From Haplosporangium gracile (taxonomy: Eukaryota > Mortierellomycota > Mortierellomycetes > Mortierellales > Mortierellaceae): DNA of 36,017 nt. The notes below the pieces were generated by a model, which saw only the letters and a list, made by a program, of their open reading frames with translations, did not search any database and was not told where the DNA came from. The stretch is from the NCBI GenBank assembly GCA_015499985.1, contig JAAAUF010000391.1, positions 1 to 36,017 on the forward strand, given 5' to 3'. This document shows positions 1 through 12,270 of this stretch, piece after piece (positions within the stretch are counted from its first letter, which is position 1; each line of letters starts with the position of its first letter). Made by a program: the position numbers and the translations under genes.

Positions 1-165
1 AAAAAACGCAGTATGTTTTTGTGCGCCGGCTACAATATCGTGTGCCCACCGAGGCACTTCTGGGTTTAGCGTCTCGCCTTCACGAGGAGTAGCTATTGCG
101 TAGTTGGCTGGGTACTGGTAGTAAGATATATTTCGATGGGCTGTAGTTTTCTCGCCTTCTCACTA
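1..165. other. Left-edge open frames, possible partial exon
   Basis: Two overlapping frames are open at the window edge. On the minus strand a frame runs from a TGA near 164-166 to position 1, about 54 codons, and includes the coding-like stretch EGETLNPEVPRWAHDIVAG. It could be an exon entered through a CAG acceptor near 115-117. On the plus strand another frame is open from position 3 to a TAG at 90-92 and could be the last codons of a gene from the left. I recognise neither, and at most one can be real. The neighbouring sequence is needed to decide. Confidence 0.2.
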
Positions 166-253
166 GGAAGGGTAGACGACCTATCTCATTGTGCTTGTTC
201 GAATCAAGATTACCCTTTGGGAGTAGAGAGCCATACAAAATCTCAGTTCCTTT

Positions 254-305
254 CCTCCTCCTCCTCCTCCTCCTCCTCCTCTTCTTCTTCTTTTTTTTTT
301 TTTTT
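254..305. repeat. TCC/TTC microsatellite followed by a T tract
   Basis: About nine CCT/TCC units grade into TTC units and then into a run of 15 T. It lies downstream of the tetraspanin gene, between it and the left edge. Frames crossing it give only homopolymer runs of Ser, Leu or Phe, so it is a simple repeat and not coding. Confidence 0.9.
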
Positions 306-562
306 CTTTGTTTTCGTTTCCTTCTTTCTATGGGGACATCAAATGGCTCACGACCAGCTCGCGGTGTGCCCTACAGATCTTTACGAATGAGCAAGAATTG
401 TAGACTGACGGCAAGCCAATAAGAATTTTCATTATTCTGAGTTGTTGTGTGAGAGAGCTGACCATGGATGTATTATGCAAGAGGGGAGGCTATGTATGGT
501 TTGAATAAGACTCGTGTCACAAAGATCAAGTGTGTACGGAAAAAATAACAAATTAAAAGATG

Positions 563-2746
563 TTACTGGGTGTACAACTTTGGTGTGATGGGATGTGCAG
601 TCCGGTAAAGGCTATCGATATGGTTGGAGCAGAGTAAAGCGACAAGCATAACGAGGAGTTGGATCGGCAGGAGGGTGAACGCGGCCGAAGAGGCATTGGT
701 GAGGAGGTCCTGTTGGTACTGCAAGAATTTTGTCTCGCACGATGGGAGCGGTGCGCGGGGGAAGCAGTGAAGATCGTAGGATGGGTAATCGCCCAACGAT
801 CTGTATCCGCAACAATTCAACTATTTTCAGAAAATTAAGTACACTTTGTTAATTCCACCATTCTCGCCATTTTTCTCTTGTTGACAATATCCATCTTATT
901 CTGGTAGCAACCACAAGATGCATAGAAAAACATAAGACAATAGCAAAAACTTACGGCGTTTTGGATGACAAGACGGTCGTCGCGGGTGTACTCATTGATC
1001 CACGAGAACTTGAGTTTCTGATAGAGGGAGACGTGGCTGCGACGGAAGCAGATGTATCCGATCGAGGTCATCATTGCAAACAGTGGCCAAAGGAGGATCG
1101 TGTACCATGACAATATTTTACGGCTCTGTGCAAATATCCCAACGAACCCCAGGAGCGAGATTAATACGCCGAACGGGGCTGTTAACATCATCACTAATAT
1201 ATTGAGAGGAGAGATGTTAGTTTGTTCTTTTTAAGAATATTGGAGATGGATGAAGTTTGTAAATGCTGAGACGGAAGAGAAGGAGAAGAGTCTTACGGAG
1301 GAGGACGTTGTGATTGGCGATCATCATGATTCCAGAGTCCAGGTAGGGTTTTGTCCATGGGTCTCCTCGCCATGACATGGTCATGATTACCGTACATGTC
1401 ACCGCGTACCCAAATAACTATGAAAGACGGGAAACAAGACCGCAGGTTAATATCATCACTTCTGCTACTCCAGTATCTAGCAAGATAATAAAAATAAACA
1501 AGACCAGAAAGAAACTTACGATGGTGTTGGCAAGGAGGAGGAGGAGCTTGCTTCGAGTCCAGGTGATACATTTCCTTGACTTGTAGAAAGCCCTCGCTTG
1601 CTCCAACTGCAACCGCCCATCATCTTGTCGGTTCATCGTAAAACCACGTCCTTGATTCATTGCCTGCGAATGCTCAAGCCCATACCCACCACCACCATCG
1701 CTCATAGCGTTCAAACCGGTCCCTGCAAGTTGTTGTTCTTTCAAGAAGGCTGGATCAATATTCGGATAAAATGGACTCGGCGCCAGGTTGGGGTCATCCC
1801 AGGTCCCGCCGGGGGATTGACTGGGTGTTGGGATCAGAGTTGGGTTGGGGTTATCCTGGTTAGTCCGCAAGTTGAGCTGTAGAGAACTCCTAGACGTCCT
1901 GGCCACCAGTCTTGAACGGACCGAGGCGACAGAGGCATTCTTTGCATGTTGGAATTGGCGACCATTTGCAAATGTCCGAGGGAATGAATGTGGTGGTGGT
2001 GGTGGTGGTGATGGTCCTTGTTGTGAGGAGGTTTTGGAGTGCCGGCGTGAGGAGGAGGAGGAGGCAACAGAGGTTGAATTGGATTTTTTTCTCCCAAGGA
2101 TAGAGGTCGGGAAGATTGAAAAGGGTGACTTTGAGGTTGAAGAGAAAGGGGCAGAAGAATTGAAGGATGCGATTATTGAGGTCGAAGTTGGAGGAGGAGG
2201 AGAGGAGGAGAAGGAAATGGAGGAGGTCGTTGAAGTAAGCCCAGCAGCAGCAGCAGGTACTTCATTGCCAACACCTGTAACAGCGGTTGAACTCGACACC
2301 GGTGGTTGTGATGATGATGACGGCGGCATTGTTTGTCCCTGTGTCACTACACTCGCAGAATTATCCGGCACACCTGTCCTCGCAACAGGATCCGAGAGCT
2401 CATTATTCGAACTATTAGAGCTGTTGGGACTGGTCAGGTTGATAAAGGTGGTGGCTGTAGAGTTGGAGGAAGAAGAGGACACGGGGTAGTGGTCATGGAA
2501 ATTGGCAGTTACTGCTGGATGGAGAGACATGTCCATCGAGACGCGTGGACTAATGGCGCGTTGTGCTTGTGGGTGGTGGAGTTGCGGTTGTTGATGGAGG
2601 GTGTTAAATTGATGGTTGTAGTGGTTGACATCGACATCGGGGTCATACTGCGATGCTCTGTGTGTTTCGTTGTTCGAAGGCGAGCAAGCAAAGAGAAAGA
2701 CCATGCAAGGGAGCACAAGAGGGTTAAACAAGGTGGTGTTAGTCAT
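563..2746 (-). CDS. Tetraspanin, Tsp2-like, with a long N-terminal extension
   Basis: Tetraspanins organise membrane microdomains. Exons on the minus strand are 2746-1520, 1417-1297, 1193-955 and 820-563, giving 614 residues. The three introns (102, 103, 134 bp) have GTAAG donors and TAG acceptors and keep frame. Residues 1-395 are low-complexity, rich in Ser, Pro, Asn and Gln, and probably cytosolic. The four-span region follows: segment 1 around KLLLLLANTILFGYAVT, a short loop with WRGDPW, segments 2 and 3, then a large loop with the diagnostic motif NCCGY and further Cys residues (HCF, PSCE), and a last hydrophobic span near LLPIQLLVMLVALLC. The intron positions join otherwise separate frames into this order, which supports the model. 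The start is uncertain. The first 25 residues are unusually hydrophobic and may be leader or intron sequence, with the true start at an internal Met or in an upstream exon. Confidence 0.8.
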
Positions 2747-4759
2747 TGATTGATTGATAGATTGATCGAGAGACGATGGTTTTGATGCAGGGGAGAAAGA
2801 AAAGAATAATTAGGAACAGGGTTGATGATGATTGTGGTTTGATCAGGGCTGGCCTGTGCGGAAAGACATGTTGGTAAATATGGGTCACAAACAAACAGGG
2901 TATAACAAACGCACTTATTCCCAACTTCAACGCGAATTCGTTTAGGTCCGTTACGGGTTCTTTACCTGATTTGTGCAGAGTATTGCTGCGTTTGAGGCTT
3001 CCTTTGTGATGACATGCTTCTTTGTTGACCGGGGTAAGGGAATTAAGATGGAAGTGAATGCAATTGAAAAAACTTGAATGCGATGGCAGGTGTCGATATG
3101 AGGACAACAAAGGAAAAGGAATGAGGTCCTAACAAAGGTGGTGACTAGGGCAAGTACGAGAAAAGATGAGGAGAGTGAAGCGAAAAATAAAAGAATAGGG
3201 TAAGGAGAGGCTGGAGAAGAGAGAGGGGTGTATTGGTAAAAGAAGATGACGGGTTGGGGCCAAGAGAGGATAAGGGAGAGGGTTCACGTAATGAGTTTCG
3301 CTGTTTACAAACAATGACAATGACGAATAGGGCAAGGATGCTCGTTCGTGGCAAAAGGGTCAAAGGGCAGAAGGGGAGGAGGTATGTGTACAAAAAAAGA
3401 AAAGAAAAGAGAGATAAAGACAAGACGAGAAGGAAAAACAAATGCCACAAGCAATAGAATGGAAAGTAGGTAGCAATGGTGCCTCAGCATTCAAGAAAAA
3501 GAAATAGCATTTCTTGGGCGATGGTGCAACTACCTCCGTACATCTCCACGTCTCCCTCCTCCTGGTTTCTCCTCATCTCCCTGAAGGGTTGCCCTTGGCA
3601 AAAAGACAGACGCAGCACGCTGATCCTCGGCTACCTGTCTCTCCTTAGTACTCTCTTGAATGATTGACATCGACGCATTGAACTCTCCCTCTTTCCCTCT
3701 TTTATGCCATCGCACTCCTACAGTTCTTTATCCTTCTTACTGATTTCTTCGCTCTCTCTCCATGTCGGCGACCCTTTTATTTTTTATTAGCCTTGTGCGT
3801 GCTTGGACCTCTCTACAAATAGCTACGCATGGCTGCATTTACTATCTTCCTTTCGTTCTTTTATGTGTTTTACCTTTTCTAGAGCAGCAAATCACGTTTG
3901 TCGGTTCATCCACGGTCCAACTTTTACCGTATTCAAGGAGACATCGTTTCTTTTGTTTTTCTTCTTTATTTTTGTTCAAAGAACAAAACACACATAAGAG
4001 AAGAGTGCAAGGGGAAGGAGAGGGGAAGGTGGGGGGCATAAGAAAAATTAACCTCCCCTTGTTTTCTTCCTTCGTGTCCAACGATAACCCTTTTTTGTCG
4101 GAGATGGGGTAAATGCACCCCTTCCTCCCTCTTTCTCTTTTCTTGCTTCTCCTGGATGGCGTTGTTTATGACTATGTAGTCCTATTTTGCGTTGTTTTAT
4201 TCGCTATCTTTTTCTTTTCTTTTGTTATCATTCATGCATGCCTTTACCTCGGGTTTAACAATAGCCAATTTGTTCGGCACGTGGAGTCAGTTGTACGTTT
4301 ACAAGATACGGCTACTTGCTGAGGCTATTTGCTCTACAATGAGAAAATTAAATTGTCACAGAAAATAACTTCCAGTAGCGCTATCCTGCTTTAGAGTGTG
4401 TCTGCTCACTTTTCACATTTACTTGGTCTTACGTTTTTTGCTCTGGTTCCTCCCCTCGTGCTTCGTCCTTGATTGCTTGACCCTTGCATAGAACTGGATT
4501 AGTTATAAGGAATGTTTGCCTCTGTTCAAAAAGATCGATCGGTGCGACTCGAAAAATAAAGAGGTGCAGTTCTGCAACCGACCCATTAGGGTGCAAGATT
4601 TTGTCAATGAACAAAAAAAGATGGCAGACAAAAGTATATGTTTTGAAGAATGCAAAATGGTTGTTATTATTATGAAGGGATATCTACAAAGGATTAAAGA
4701 TGCTAAATGTGTAATTGTATTGTGCGTGTGTATGTGTTTGGATGAATGGGTAGTTATTT
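2747..4759. other. Intergenic region upstream of the tetraspanin gene
   Basis: About 2 kb separates the tetraspanin start from the stop of the next minus-strand gene. On the minus strand it is strongly pyrimidine-rich up to about 3700, as expected of a promoter and 5' leader. A TATA-like CATAAAAG is at 3706-3699 on that strand, far from the start codon, so it is only suggestive. The short open frames on both strands are low-complexity, and I recognise no protein. Confidence 0.5.
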
Positions 4760-6419
4760 TTAGACCTGAGGCTGGATGCTAGCGGTGCGACGCATGTTCT
4801 CGCGACGAAGACGAATCTCAGAACGAGCCATGAAGAGAGTGACGACACCGGGGATGATGATCCAGGCAAAGATGACCAACCAGTTGATCCACATCTGCTC
4901 GCGCAAGCTTCCAAAGTAAATCGACCTCATGCCGCGGACACCGTAGGTGAAGGGGAAGATCTTGCCAACGCGGAAGAAGCCAGGCATGATGACCCAGTCC
5001 AAGATACCGCCCGAGGAGGTGAACATCAAAATCATGAGCATGGTGGCGGGACCCTGGAATCCATCGACGGTCAAAAGGTGCGAGAGCAAGAAGAGGATTG
5101 AAATGAAGGAGAGGCCTGTGAACCAGATGAAGGCAAAGGCAATACCGCCGTTGAAGTGTTCAGACATTTGGTGGCCGTGGAGGACCTGGGGGACCATCCA
5201 GATGAAGACGGTGTGGATGATGGAGAACATGATGGCGACGGTGTTGCGGCCGAGAACGATGCGGATGGCGGGAAACTTGGGGATCTGGGAGGACTTACGG
5301 ATGGGCTCGTTAGAGTCGTTACCGAATGTCAGGACGCCGATGGTCTCGATGGCGTTGGGGAGGTACTTGCAGATACTGTAAACAGCGAGCATACTTCCGA
5401 TGTACAGCACAATGAACTAATAGCAACAAATAAAGAGTTAAAGGGTTGTTAACATATGATCAAAAGGACATGTGTTTGTCGCACAGAAAGCTTGTGTTAC
5501 GCTGCAAGGGCCAAGAAAGAATACTTACAACAACGTAGGTGGCAAAGTTCTGGCCGTAGACCAAGACGGGGTTCATGATAGTCTCGGTCAGATGAATGGA
5601 CTGGACCCAGAAGGTGGGGTGCAAGTTCTGGAGGAGAGTCTGGTTGACGGGCGAGGTCAAGAGCTGGCTCTCGAAGGTCCTAGATAGAGTCTCCATCGAC
5701 TTGGACATGTACTTCTCAACAATCGAGTGGGTAGCGTAGCTGCGTCCCTGGTCAAAGACGTACTCCATATCGAGGGTCTTCAAGGTGGCGGCAGTAGCGG
5801 GTCCAGTGGTGGTCGAAGGAGCAAAGCTCAAAAAGTTGCTGGAAAAGTTGGCAGGGATGTAAAGGAGACCCCAGGTCTTGCCCTTCTCGACATGATCAAC
5901 AAGCGAGTCGCGATCCCAACCAGGCTCGTTGGTCTTATCGATCCAAGAGAAGATATGGTTGAGCTGACCCTGGGGATTCATGACCTGGCTTTGGATCATA
6001 GTACCCATGGAGTTGTTGTGAGTGATAGTCTGGAAGAGCTGAGCAAGGGGGGCAGGGGTCTGGGAGTAGTCGAATCCCTTGTCGGCGTTGTAGAAGACAA
6101 TCTCGACGTTCTTGACTCTAGACATGGGCGACCAGAGCGAACCGAGGTAGAGCCAAATGTAGACGAGCATGACAAAGGTGGTAGCAGCGAGAAGGATCCA
6201 GGCGTTCTTCTTCAACAAGTGGGGGAGAACAAAAAACTGGGGCCAGGACTCCTTTGCGCATTGTGCTGGTGTAACCTCGCCCATTTCGGTTTCGGTGGTG
6301 GTCTCGACCTGGTGGACGGGTGTTGTGGAGGAGGAAGAAGAGTTGCGGGCGGGTTGGGGGTCGGTCTCAAGAGGGACCATGGAGAACTGTTGTGGTTGTT
6401 GGACGTCTTTATCTGACAT
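4760..6419 (-). CDS. SNG1-like DUF3533 membrane protein
   Basis: This belongs to the DUF3533 family of yeast Sng1, a plasma-membrane protein linked to nitrosoguanidine resistance and membrane lipid behaviour; its biochemical activity is not settled. Exons on the minus strand are 6419-5529 and 5416-4760, separated by a 112-bp GTAAGT...TTAG intron in phase 0, giving 515 residues, a usual size for the family. The N-terminal 70 residues are Gln/Ser/Thr-rich and cytosolic. One membrane segment lies at about 73-93 (ILLAATTFVMLVYIWLYLG), then an extracytoplasmic domain of about 190 residues (FYNADKGFDYSQ, GLLYIPANFS), then about five C-terminal segments from residue 290, ending in the basic tail RLRRENMRR. 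The layout resembles YhgE/Pip and ABC-2-type permeases. The start has A at -3 and lies downstream of a TATA box. The in-frame extension upstream to 6521 looks like leader. Confidence 0.85.
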
Positions 6420-6655
6420 TGTCGATGTTTGTCGTTTAGATGGTACTTTGTGTGAGGTGAGCGGTATAGTTGATGTGGAGTGGAGTTGTGGTGAAAGAGT
6501 AATAGGGTATGCAAGGATCAATTGAAGTAAAGTATTAAAGGGGCATGAAACTGCAAAAGAGCAGAGTAAAAAGAAGAGAGGACTGAAGAAAGAAGAGAGT
6601 GTTGGGAGTAATGAAGAAGATGAAAAATCTGCGACGATGGGATGGGAAAGTGTTC

Positions 6656-6663
6656 CTTATATA
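6656..6663 (-). promoter_or_regulatory. TATA box of the SNG1-like gene
   Basis: TATATAAG is read on the minus strand, about 240 bp upstream of the start at 6419. The intervening leader is CT-rich with no strong gene-like frame, as in many fungal promoters. The assignment rests on motif and position only. Confidence 0.5.
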
Positions 6664-9600
6664 CCGTAGTGGGGGAAATGAAACCCTGCTTGCTGACCTC
6701 ATTTTAATTCATTCGAGCAAGCACGGCAAACAGATGCGCCGGGGTTGATCAGAGACAGTAACGGCGAATTTGTCAGAGAGCAGAAAATAGAAAATAAACG
6801 GGGTTATCTCTCTCTCAACACAGCGGCTCATGTTTTTGCCCTTTGTACCTGACTGTTGTAATCAATTGGGTATCAGAAGAGAGAAGAGAGAGGTAATTTG
6901 TATCCCCGCAGGACAGTTAAACAGACAGGACGGGCTTTAATGCCAATAAGCAATAACTAAGGCTGAAAAATGACCCTTTTGTGTCTCTTTGCGATGTTTG
7001 TGCCCAGTGCCATTTTGGTCAGGTGTCGTTGGACATTTTTCTCTGTGCTCAAATATTTTTCAGAGTCTCAGCCAGAATGGGATTTCATTTTTGCACTGCG
7101 ATCGACCGGCCCTTCAAACGGAAACTTTAAATTTTTGCTGTTCTCTGTATGACATCGAATTTTTGGCTGAAACTCCGGCGCTCGGTAACTCACACTGCCG
7201 GACGGCCGTTTCTCTGACTCTAACGCTGGCGAGATTATTTTTTTTGTTGTTGCTGAACGAATACCCTGGCCTTTCCCACCCTCAATTCTTATTTCTCATC
7301 CTTTCACTCATCTTTCTCCTGCTCACTCCGCCAAGAAGGACGTAAAAAAAATTGCAACACCTGTCCATCAGCTGTCTGAATTCCTTTTTTCTTCTTCTCT
7401 TCTCGACGTCTACTTTCTGCGACTAACCGAGTCCTCGATTCTTCCTACTGGCGCCTTCTAAATCCCCATGCACGACCTGTGTAAACAAAAATGTCGAATC
7501 GTTTCATTCCCACAGCTCATAATCGTTTTTGTTTCTCATAGCCAATATCACCAAAATGGAGAAAGGCTCCGATAAAAAAAATACCGGGGGTCGGTTGGAT
7601 TGTGAACATGTTTTTTTTCCTGTTATTTGTAGAATTTGGACGTTTCTGATTTTTCAGCCCAGCAATACATGTCTTTTGTTACTCGACTCTTTTGTTCAGG
7701 CAAAGTCATAAAGCCCATTCAAAATAAGAACAACATGCAATTGCCAGACCGCAGATTATATTGATGTCTGTTTACTATTACTCCTTACAAGCTGTTAGTA
7801 AGTATGCAGGCTTCCAATGATCATTCTTTTTTGCGGAGCATTTTTGTGTTTCTTTCAATAATGCTCTCTAATGAGATGAAGAATAGATCTGGGATGGCAC
7901 CAGGAGGGTTAATATAGAGTATAGCGGAACTAAGATGTCGCGAGCAAAGATAGCGGCAGCTCCATTGCTGGAAACAAAGAGGAGGAGGAGCATTACAAGC
8001 ATTGCATAGCAATTTTAACGCCATGAGCAATGAGTATATGGAATAGAATAATCCACATCACTTCTCTTTTTCGGCGTATCTATTATTCCCTGTTCAAACC
8101 ACATGAGCCATGGGGGTCATTCTAACGCTTTCTATCGATTCCCCCTGTTTCGTTTCCGTGTGAACGCATGCCAACAGGTTTTAGGGGAAGAAACGAACGT
8201 TTTGCTTTGTCAGACAAAAGAAGGTATGCGAGTTGGCAGAAAAGGAAATTGTAAGCGCGGCAAAGCAAATACGCGAACCTGGTTTTTGTTTTGTGTCTCT
8301 TGGTCATCAAACTAAACCATAGTTGAAAAGAGAAAAAGGAAATAAAGGCAGATCGTTCTTCCCTTCGGCGTCAAAAATGCTTATTTCTCTTTTTAACCGT
8401 TATATCCGATCGTCAGCTTTTGATACGTACGGAGGCGATATCCGTGCGCATTTGTACGGTTTTTTTTGTCTCGATTTGTTCAATTACATAAATATTTTTT
8501 TTTAGAAGAGCCTCACTTTCTCTAATTGAAAATTGATCCTTTTTTTAAGCGCTCATGGTGCGAAGGAATCTTCACATGTTAACTGGTGGATACGGATGAG
8601 CTTTCTGATGAAGAAAGGACTTGTTTTTTTGGAGAGCGACTTAGTTGGGTTGATTTGAAAAAGAGCTACAGTTCATTACATACACACACACCCACAGCAA
8701 CCAAAAAAAAGTTTATCAGCTGCGCTGAGACCCGCTTATTCAAAAACGCCACCATCAGTACGCACACAGCTATTTATCGAGATTCAGTGTATTCGATCAG
8801 GACTGGCTGATGGCGGCCGATCATCGCCTACCCACTTCTCGGCCTAGTCAAATTTCTCCACTCCTGCTGGAGATTTTTTCTTTTAAAGTAAGAATTGTTG
8901 GGCTACTTGTTTCCTTTGGCCATTTCATATTGGTCAGCACTTCTGCAAGAGACTGGCTGGAAAGATGGTGTGTTTGGGGGATGGGGCGAGATATACCTTG
9001 TGCCCTACGCCTTTATGGCGTGTCCCCCTTGTCCCCCTTTCTTTGCCTTATTCTTTCTGACCCTTGTGTTTGTGCGCGACTCACTCTGACAAACAAGCAT
9101 GCAATCAATAACAAGGGGGAGGGTTGCACATGGCGATCACTCCTTCTCCTCCCTTTCGATCCCTTCTTCGTTTTGTATTCTCCGCGGTGATAGGAATACA
9201 AATAGATAGCTACAAGAAATCGTCATTCAAAACCACACTCACTTGTTGTCCATGTCCAGGCCAAGGGGTAGACTCTTGCAACAGAGGAAGTAAGCAAAAA
9301 GTCCCCATCCACCCCTCATTTTGTTTGTTTGTTTGTGCTGCATTTCCACACGAAATAAGACGGTAGGAAAAATTTGTTCAACCAAGTCGAATTGTTTTTT
9401 TTTCTTTCGTCCCGGATGCTCTCTTTTTCAGTTATTCCCGCTTTCTCTCCCTCTCCTCTTCTCCACTTGGATGCTCTTCCACTAGTCCAATTGAAGCGAC
9501 TCTTTTTTTTTCTGTGTTTTTTAACAAAACAACAAAGAACGAATCTCTTTCTTCCTTACCTCTTCTCCACAAGTTGTGTTGGTGTGAGAACAGTGGAGAG

Positions 9601-9859
9601 GAGATTTTTTTTGTCTTTCAAGTTCAGAGTCGAGTCTGGCAAAATGTTTGTCCCCACTTATACTTCACGGTTCTAAATTGTCAAATGTAAATGCTTGCAA
9701 TGACGATCAAAAAGTTCGTCGTTCATTTTTTGTGAAAGGTAGATTTACCGGTGTTGTTCTTATGAAACTTACGCCATGTCAGTCAGTCAGCCAGCCCAAA
9801 GGGGGACAGATATTCAGTTCAAAGGCCGAGTAGGGAGGCTGGAAAGTTGAAAACACGCG

Positions 9860-10261
9860 CTATTCTTTTTTTATCATATTAGAAACACCCTTTTCTGACC
9901 TGTTGGCAATTATGTCGACCAGCGACCAAAAACAATAACGACATGCGGAAAAAAGATAGAAAATACAAAAAAGAGGCAATGATACTTGCCAGCCATACAT
10001 ATGTGCAGGCAAGCAGGCGACTTTAACGAATTTGCGCATGACGGACCATGCTACAACCTTTGCATCCTCATCATCCTTCCCTATCATGGCACACAACGGC
10101 CAATGTCGTAACCTGTCTTGCCCATGGACCATAGACCATGAGCCGTATCCCATTTGATCAGCGTGTTCCTGGTTTGTAACTTGCACGAATGCCAAAGCTG
10201 AATTGTTGGATTTAAGTAGGTGGATGATGGACTGCGCGGGATAGAGGCTATTGCGGCACAT
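9860..10261 (-). CDS. Unsupported hypothetical ORF, 133 codons
   Basis: An open frame whose middle part (for example SNNSALAFVQVTNQEHADQM, then GKDDEDAKVVAWSVMRKF) looks more protein-like than other frames in this gap. The last 40 codons become hydrophobic and Cys/Phe-rich, as intron or non-coding sequence often does. A GCAAGT near 9989 could act as a non-standard splice donor just before that change. No domain or homologue is recognised. It may be one exon of an unrecognised gene, or chance. Confidence 0.15.
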   Translation of the reverse strand: MCRNSLYPAQSIIHLLKSNNSALAFVQVTNQEHADQMGYGSWSMVHGQDRLRHWPLCAMIGKDDEDAKVVAWSVMRKFVKVACLPAHMYGWQVSLPLFCIFYLFSACRYCFWSLVDIIANRSEKGVSNMIKKE

Positions 10262-11365
10262 TGACGACTTTTCCTCTTTCCTTCCCCTTTGTCGTATTAG
10301 TGCAATGAGGCGAATCTACAAAAAAAATACCGTTGAGGGTTCAAAGTTGGTCCTATTTCTTCTACATCCGTGCCTTTTCTTTCTCGTACTTATTTTTACC
10401 GACTTGATTTTGGGCAGGAAAAGAAACGTGCTATCGCCAATCAACCAAAAACCGCTTGCCAAGGGTTTTTGCTAAAAAAGAAAACGAAAGCTCAAGGAGG
10501 GTAAGCCTCATGCATTCGTTCGTTCCTATCTCGTCGGGACACTCACAGACGCAGTATAAGGAAGCGGACTGGAAAGAGAAGAAAGGTTTTTTTTGGTGGT
10601 TTTCCCTGCGTAAACAAACAGGCACAGAAAGTAAATAAAAAAGCATTGGGGTAGAGTGTGTATGTGAACATTGGCCACTTCATGCGTATTCATTGGTTGA
10701 ATTTTTTTTTTGTGTTCGTCCGCTTCTCCAGTACGCTTTACAAGCTTTGCAAGCCAAGTCGTCCCTTCTAGCTTGTTCTGTCTAGCAGCAAAGAGGGTGG
10801 CTCAGCAAGGTGACATCCACGCTGGAGAGGGAGGGTCGTGTTAAAATGAATATGGGTAACTAAAATATCACCGTTGAGGATGGGGAGGGGGTGAGCATGA
10901 GGATTATTGCTCAGTTTTTTTTTTTGCTTTTGCCAAGCTGGAGACCTTGTCTCTACAAAATAAAGAGCAAGCAGTAACCTTTTTTTTTGTTCAATTTTCA
11001 TGAGCGATGAGACTTGCTGCGTAGAAAACAGCATGCATTACGATCAACCATGGGGTTGTGAGTATGTATGTCTGACGATAAGCTAGGCATTTGTTAAGAC
11101 ACCACGCTACGCAGTCTGAGTGGGAGATGGGGGAGGATTGACGGATGAGACATCAGCATAAACAAGTCGCAGCCAGGCATAAGGAAGCAAGCGCAAAAAG
11201 TAATAGAGCAGGTAATGGCAACATGTCAGGCCTTCTCTGACAACAGATGCGAGTCCGACATTCAATTTTTTTTTTTATTTTCGGGTTGCACTTTCATGTG
11301 TCTGTGTGTCTGAGGGCGCTACTTATCGCTTCCCCTACACTATCGTGGTTTGTCTTTTGAGTAAC

Positions 11366-11411
11366 CAGCTTCTTTTCACTTTTCCTGTCCTCTTCACTTT
11401 TCCTGTCCTCT
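11366..11411. repeat. Short tandem duplication in a CT-rich tract
   Basis: An 18-bp unit, CTTTTCCTGTCCTCTTCA, occurs twice in tandem within a long CT-rich stretch upstream of the MIT-domain gene. Read on the other strand it gives the repeated peptide SEEDRK in a spurious frame. It is probably leader or promoter polypyrimidine sequence. Confidence 0.6.
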
Positions 11412-11991
11412 TCACTCTCTCTCCCTTCTTCCTTTTTGTTCTTCTCTTCTCTTAAAAGCCCTTGCTTTCCCCCCTCTCTTCGAATATTTCCTCCTTTGTC
11501 CCCCCATCCCATACTCCTTCCTTTCCCCCTTCACCACCTCTATTGCCAAAGCCTTAGCCCCGTCCACAAAGCGAGCCTCGCTCTCTTCCTGGTGCGTGTT
11601 ATTTTCCTTATCCACTTTCCTCCCCTCCCCTCCCTCCTTCGTTGTCTGTCTATCTCTGTGCTCCGTTCCTCCTTCTCCCTCCTCCCTCTCGACGCCTCCC
11701 TTGACCAACATCTCCCTCTCTGTCATTCACCACCGTGAACTGGACTGCATGCAGTAGCAAAAGAGGAGCAGAGATCATTCCGACTGCAGCATACTCGACA
11801 ATCTCTGATCCCTTGATTTCGCCACCCTTTTCCTTTTTCCACATTCCCTTTCCCCCATCGGATTCCAACCCTTGTTCGTTTCACCAACAACCCTCCTTTT
11901 GTATGTCCTCGCCTCGGTTCCTCCAATACTCTAGTCTGTGCAGGAACAATAACAAGAGCAACTACAACACCGACCTCATTGCAGTCTAGCA

Positions 11992-12020
11992 CATATAAGA
12001 GAGGAAGGAGCTATATAATA
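11992..12020 (+). promoter_or_regulatory. TATA-like elements of the MIT-domain gene
   Basis: CATATAAG near 11992 and CTATATAATA near 12011 lie about 250-280 bp upstream of the start codon at 12271. A CT-rich leader follows. Either could position transcription. The assignment is by motif and distance only. Confidence 0.4.
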
Positions 12021-12270
12021 ATCTTCAACCCTGATGTGATATTGATTTGTGATTCGCTTGCCTCTTGTTCCTCTACCTTATTTTCTATCACTTCCCTTTC
12101 TTCCGGTTGGTTCTGCTGCAATTCCACCCTAATTTTTTTTCACTTCTGTCTTACTGTCTGCCTCTAATCACTGATTTCGGTTTTTTTCTTTACATTCCTA
12201 TCATATCCACAAACAGGACATATATCTCATCCACATACACATCCATTTATCTTACACATAACCGCCCGAC

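Larger units (their letters stand above)
6420..12270. other. Long gene-poor intergenic region
   Basis: These 5.85 kb lie between two divergent genes, the SNG1-like gene (-) and the MIT-domain gene (+). No frame on either strand resembles a known family. The longest (8810-9190 +, 9860-10261 -) mix plausible and hydrophobic low-complexity stretches and have no detectable domain. T runs of 7-11 recur throughout. A CT-rich tract from 11360 to 11720 includes an 18-bp duplication. I found no tRNA, 5S, U6 or SRP RNA motif. It most likely holds the two promoters, leaders and perhaps unannotated non-coding RNA. On the minus strand, donor-like GTAAGT is seen near 9773-9768 and GTGAGT near 9244-9239. 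Confidence 0.5.

Noticed and set aside
188..210. tRNA-like T arm with TTCGAAT loop and a four-pair stem
   Set aside because: There is no matching A box, anticodon arm or acceptor stem at the right distance upstream, so it is a chance B-box match.
1845..2489. 214-codon plus-strand Glu/Val-rich ORF
   Set aside because: It is antisense to the Ser/Pro-rich first exon of the tetraspanin gene and is explained by that repeat composition.
5727..6416. 229-codon plus-strand ORF
   Set aside because: It is antisense to the SNG1-like first exon; composition is Gly/Val-rich with no domain.
8810..9190. 126-codon plus-strand ORF in the long gap
   Set aside because: Hydrophobic, Leu/Phe/Cys-rich composition, overlaps other equally open frames, and matches no family I recognise.
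11294..11726. Two minus-strand Glu/Arg/Lys-rich ORFs
   Set aside because: They come from a CT-rich leader tract on the plus strand; both are low-complexity with no domain.
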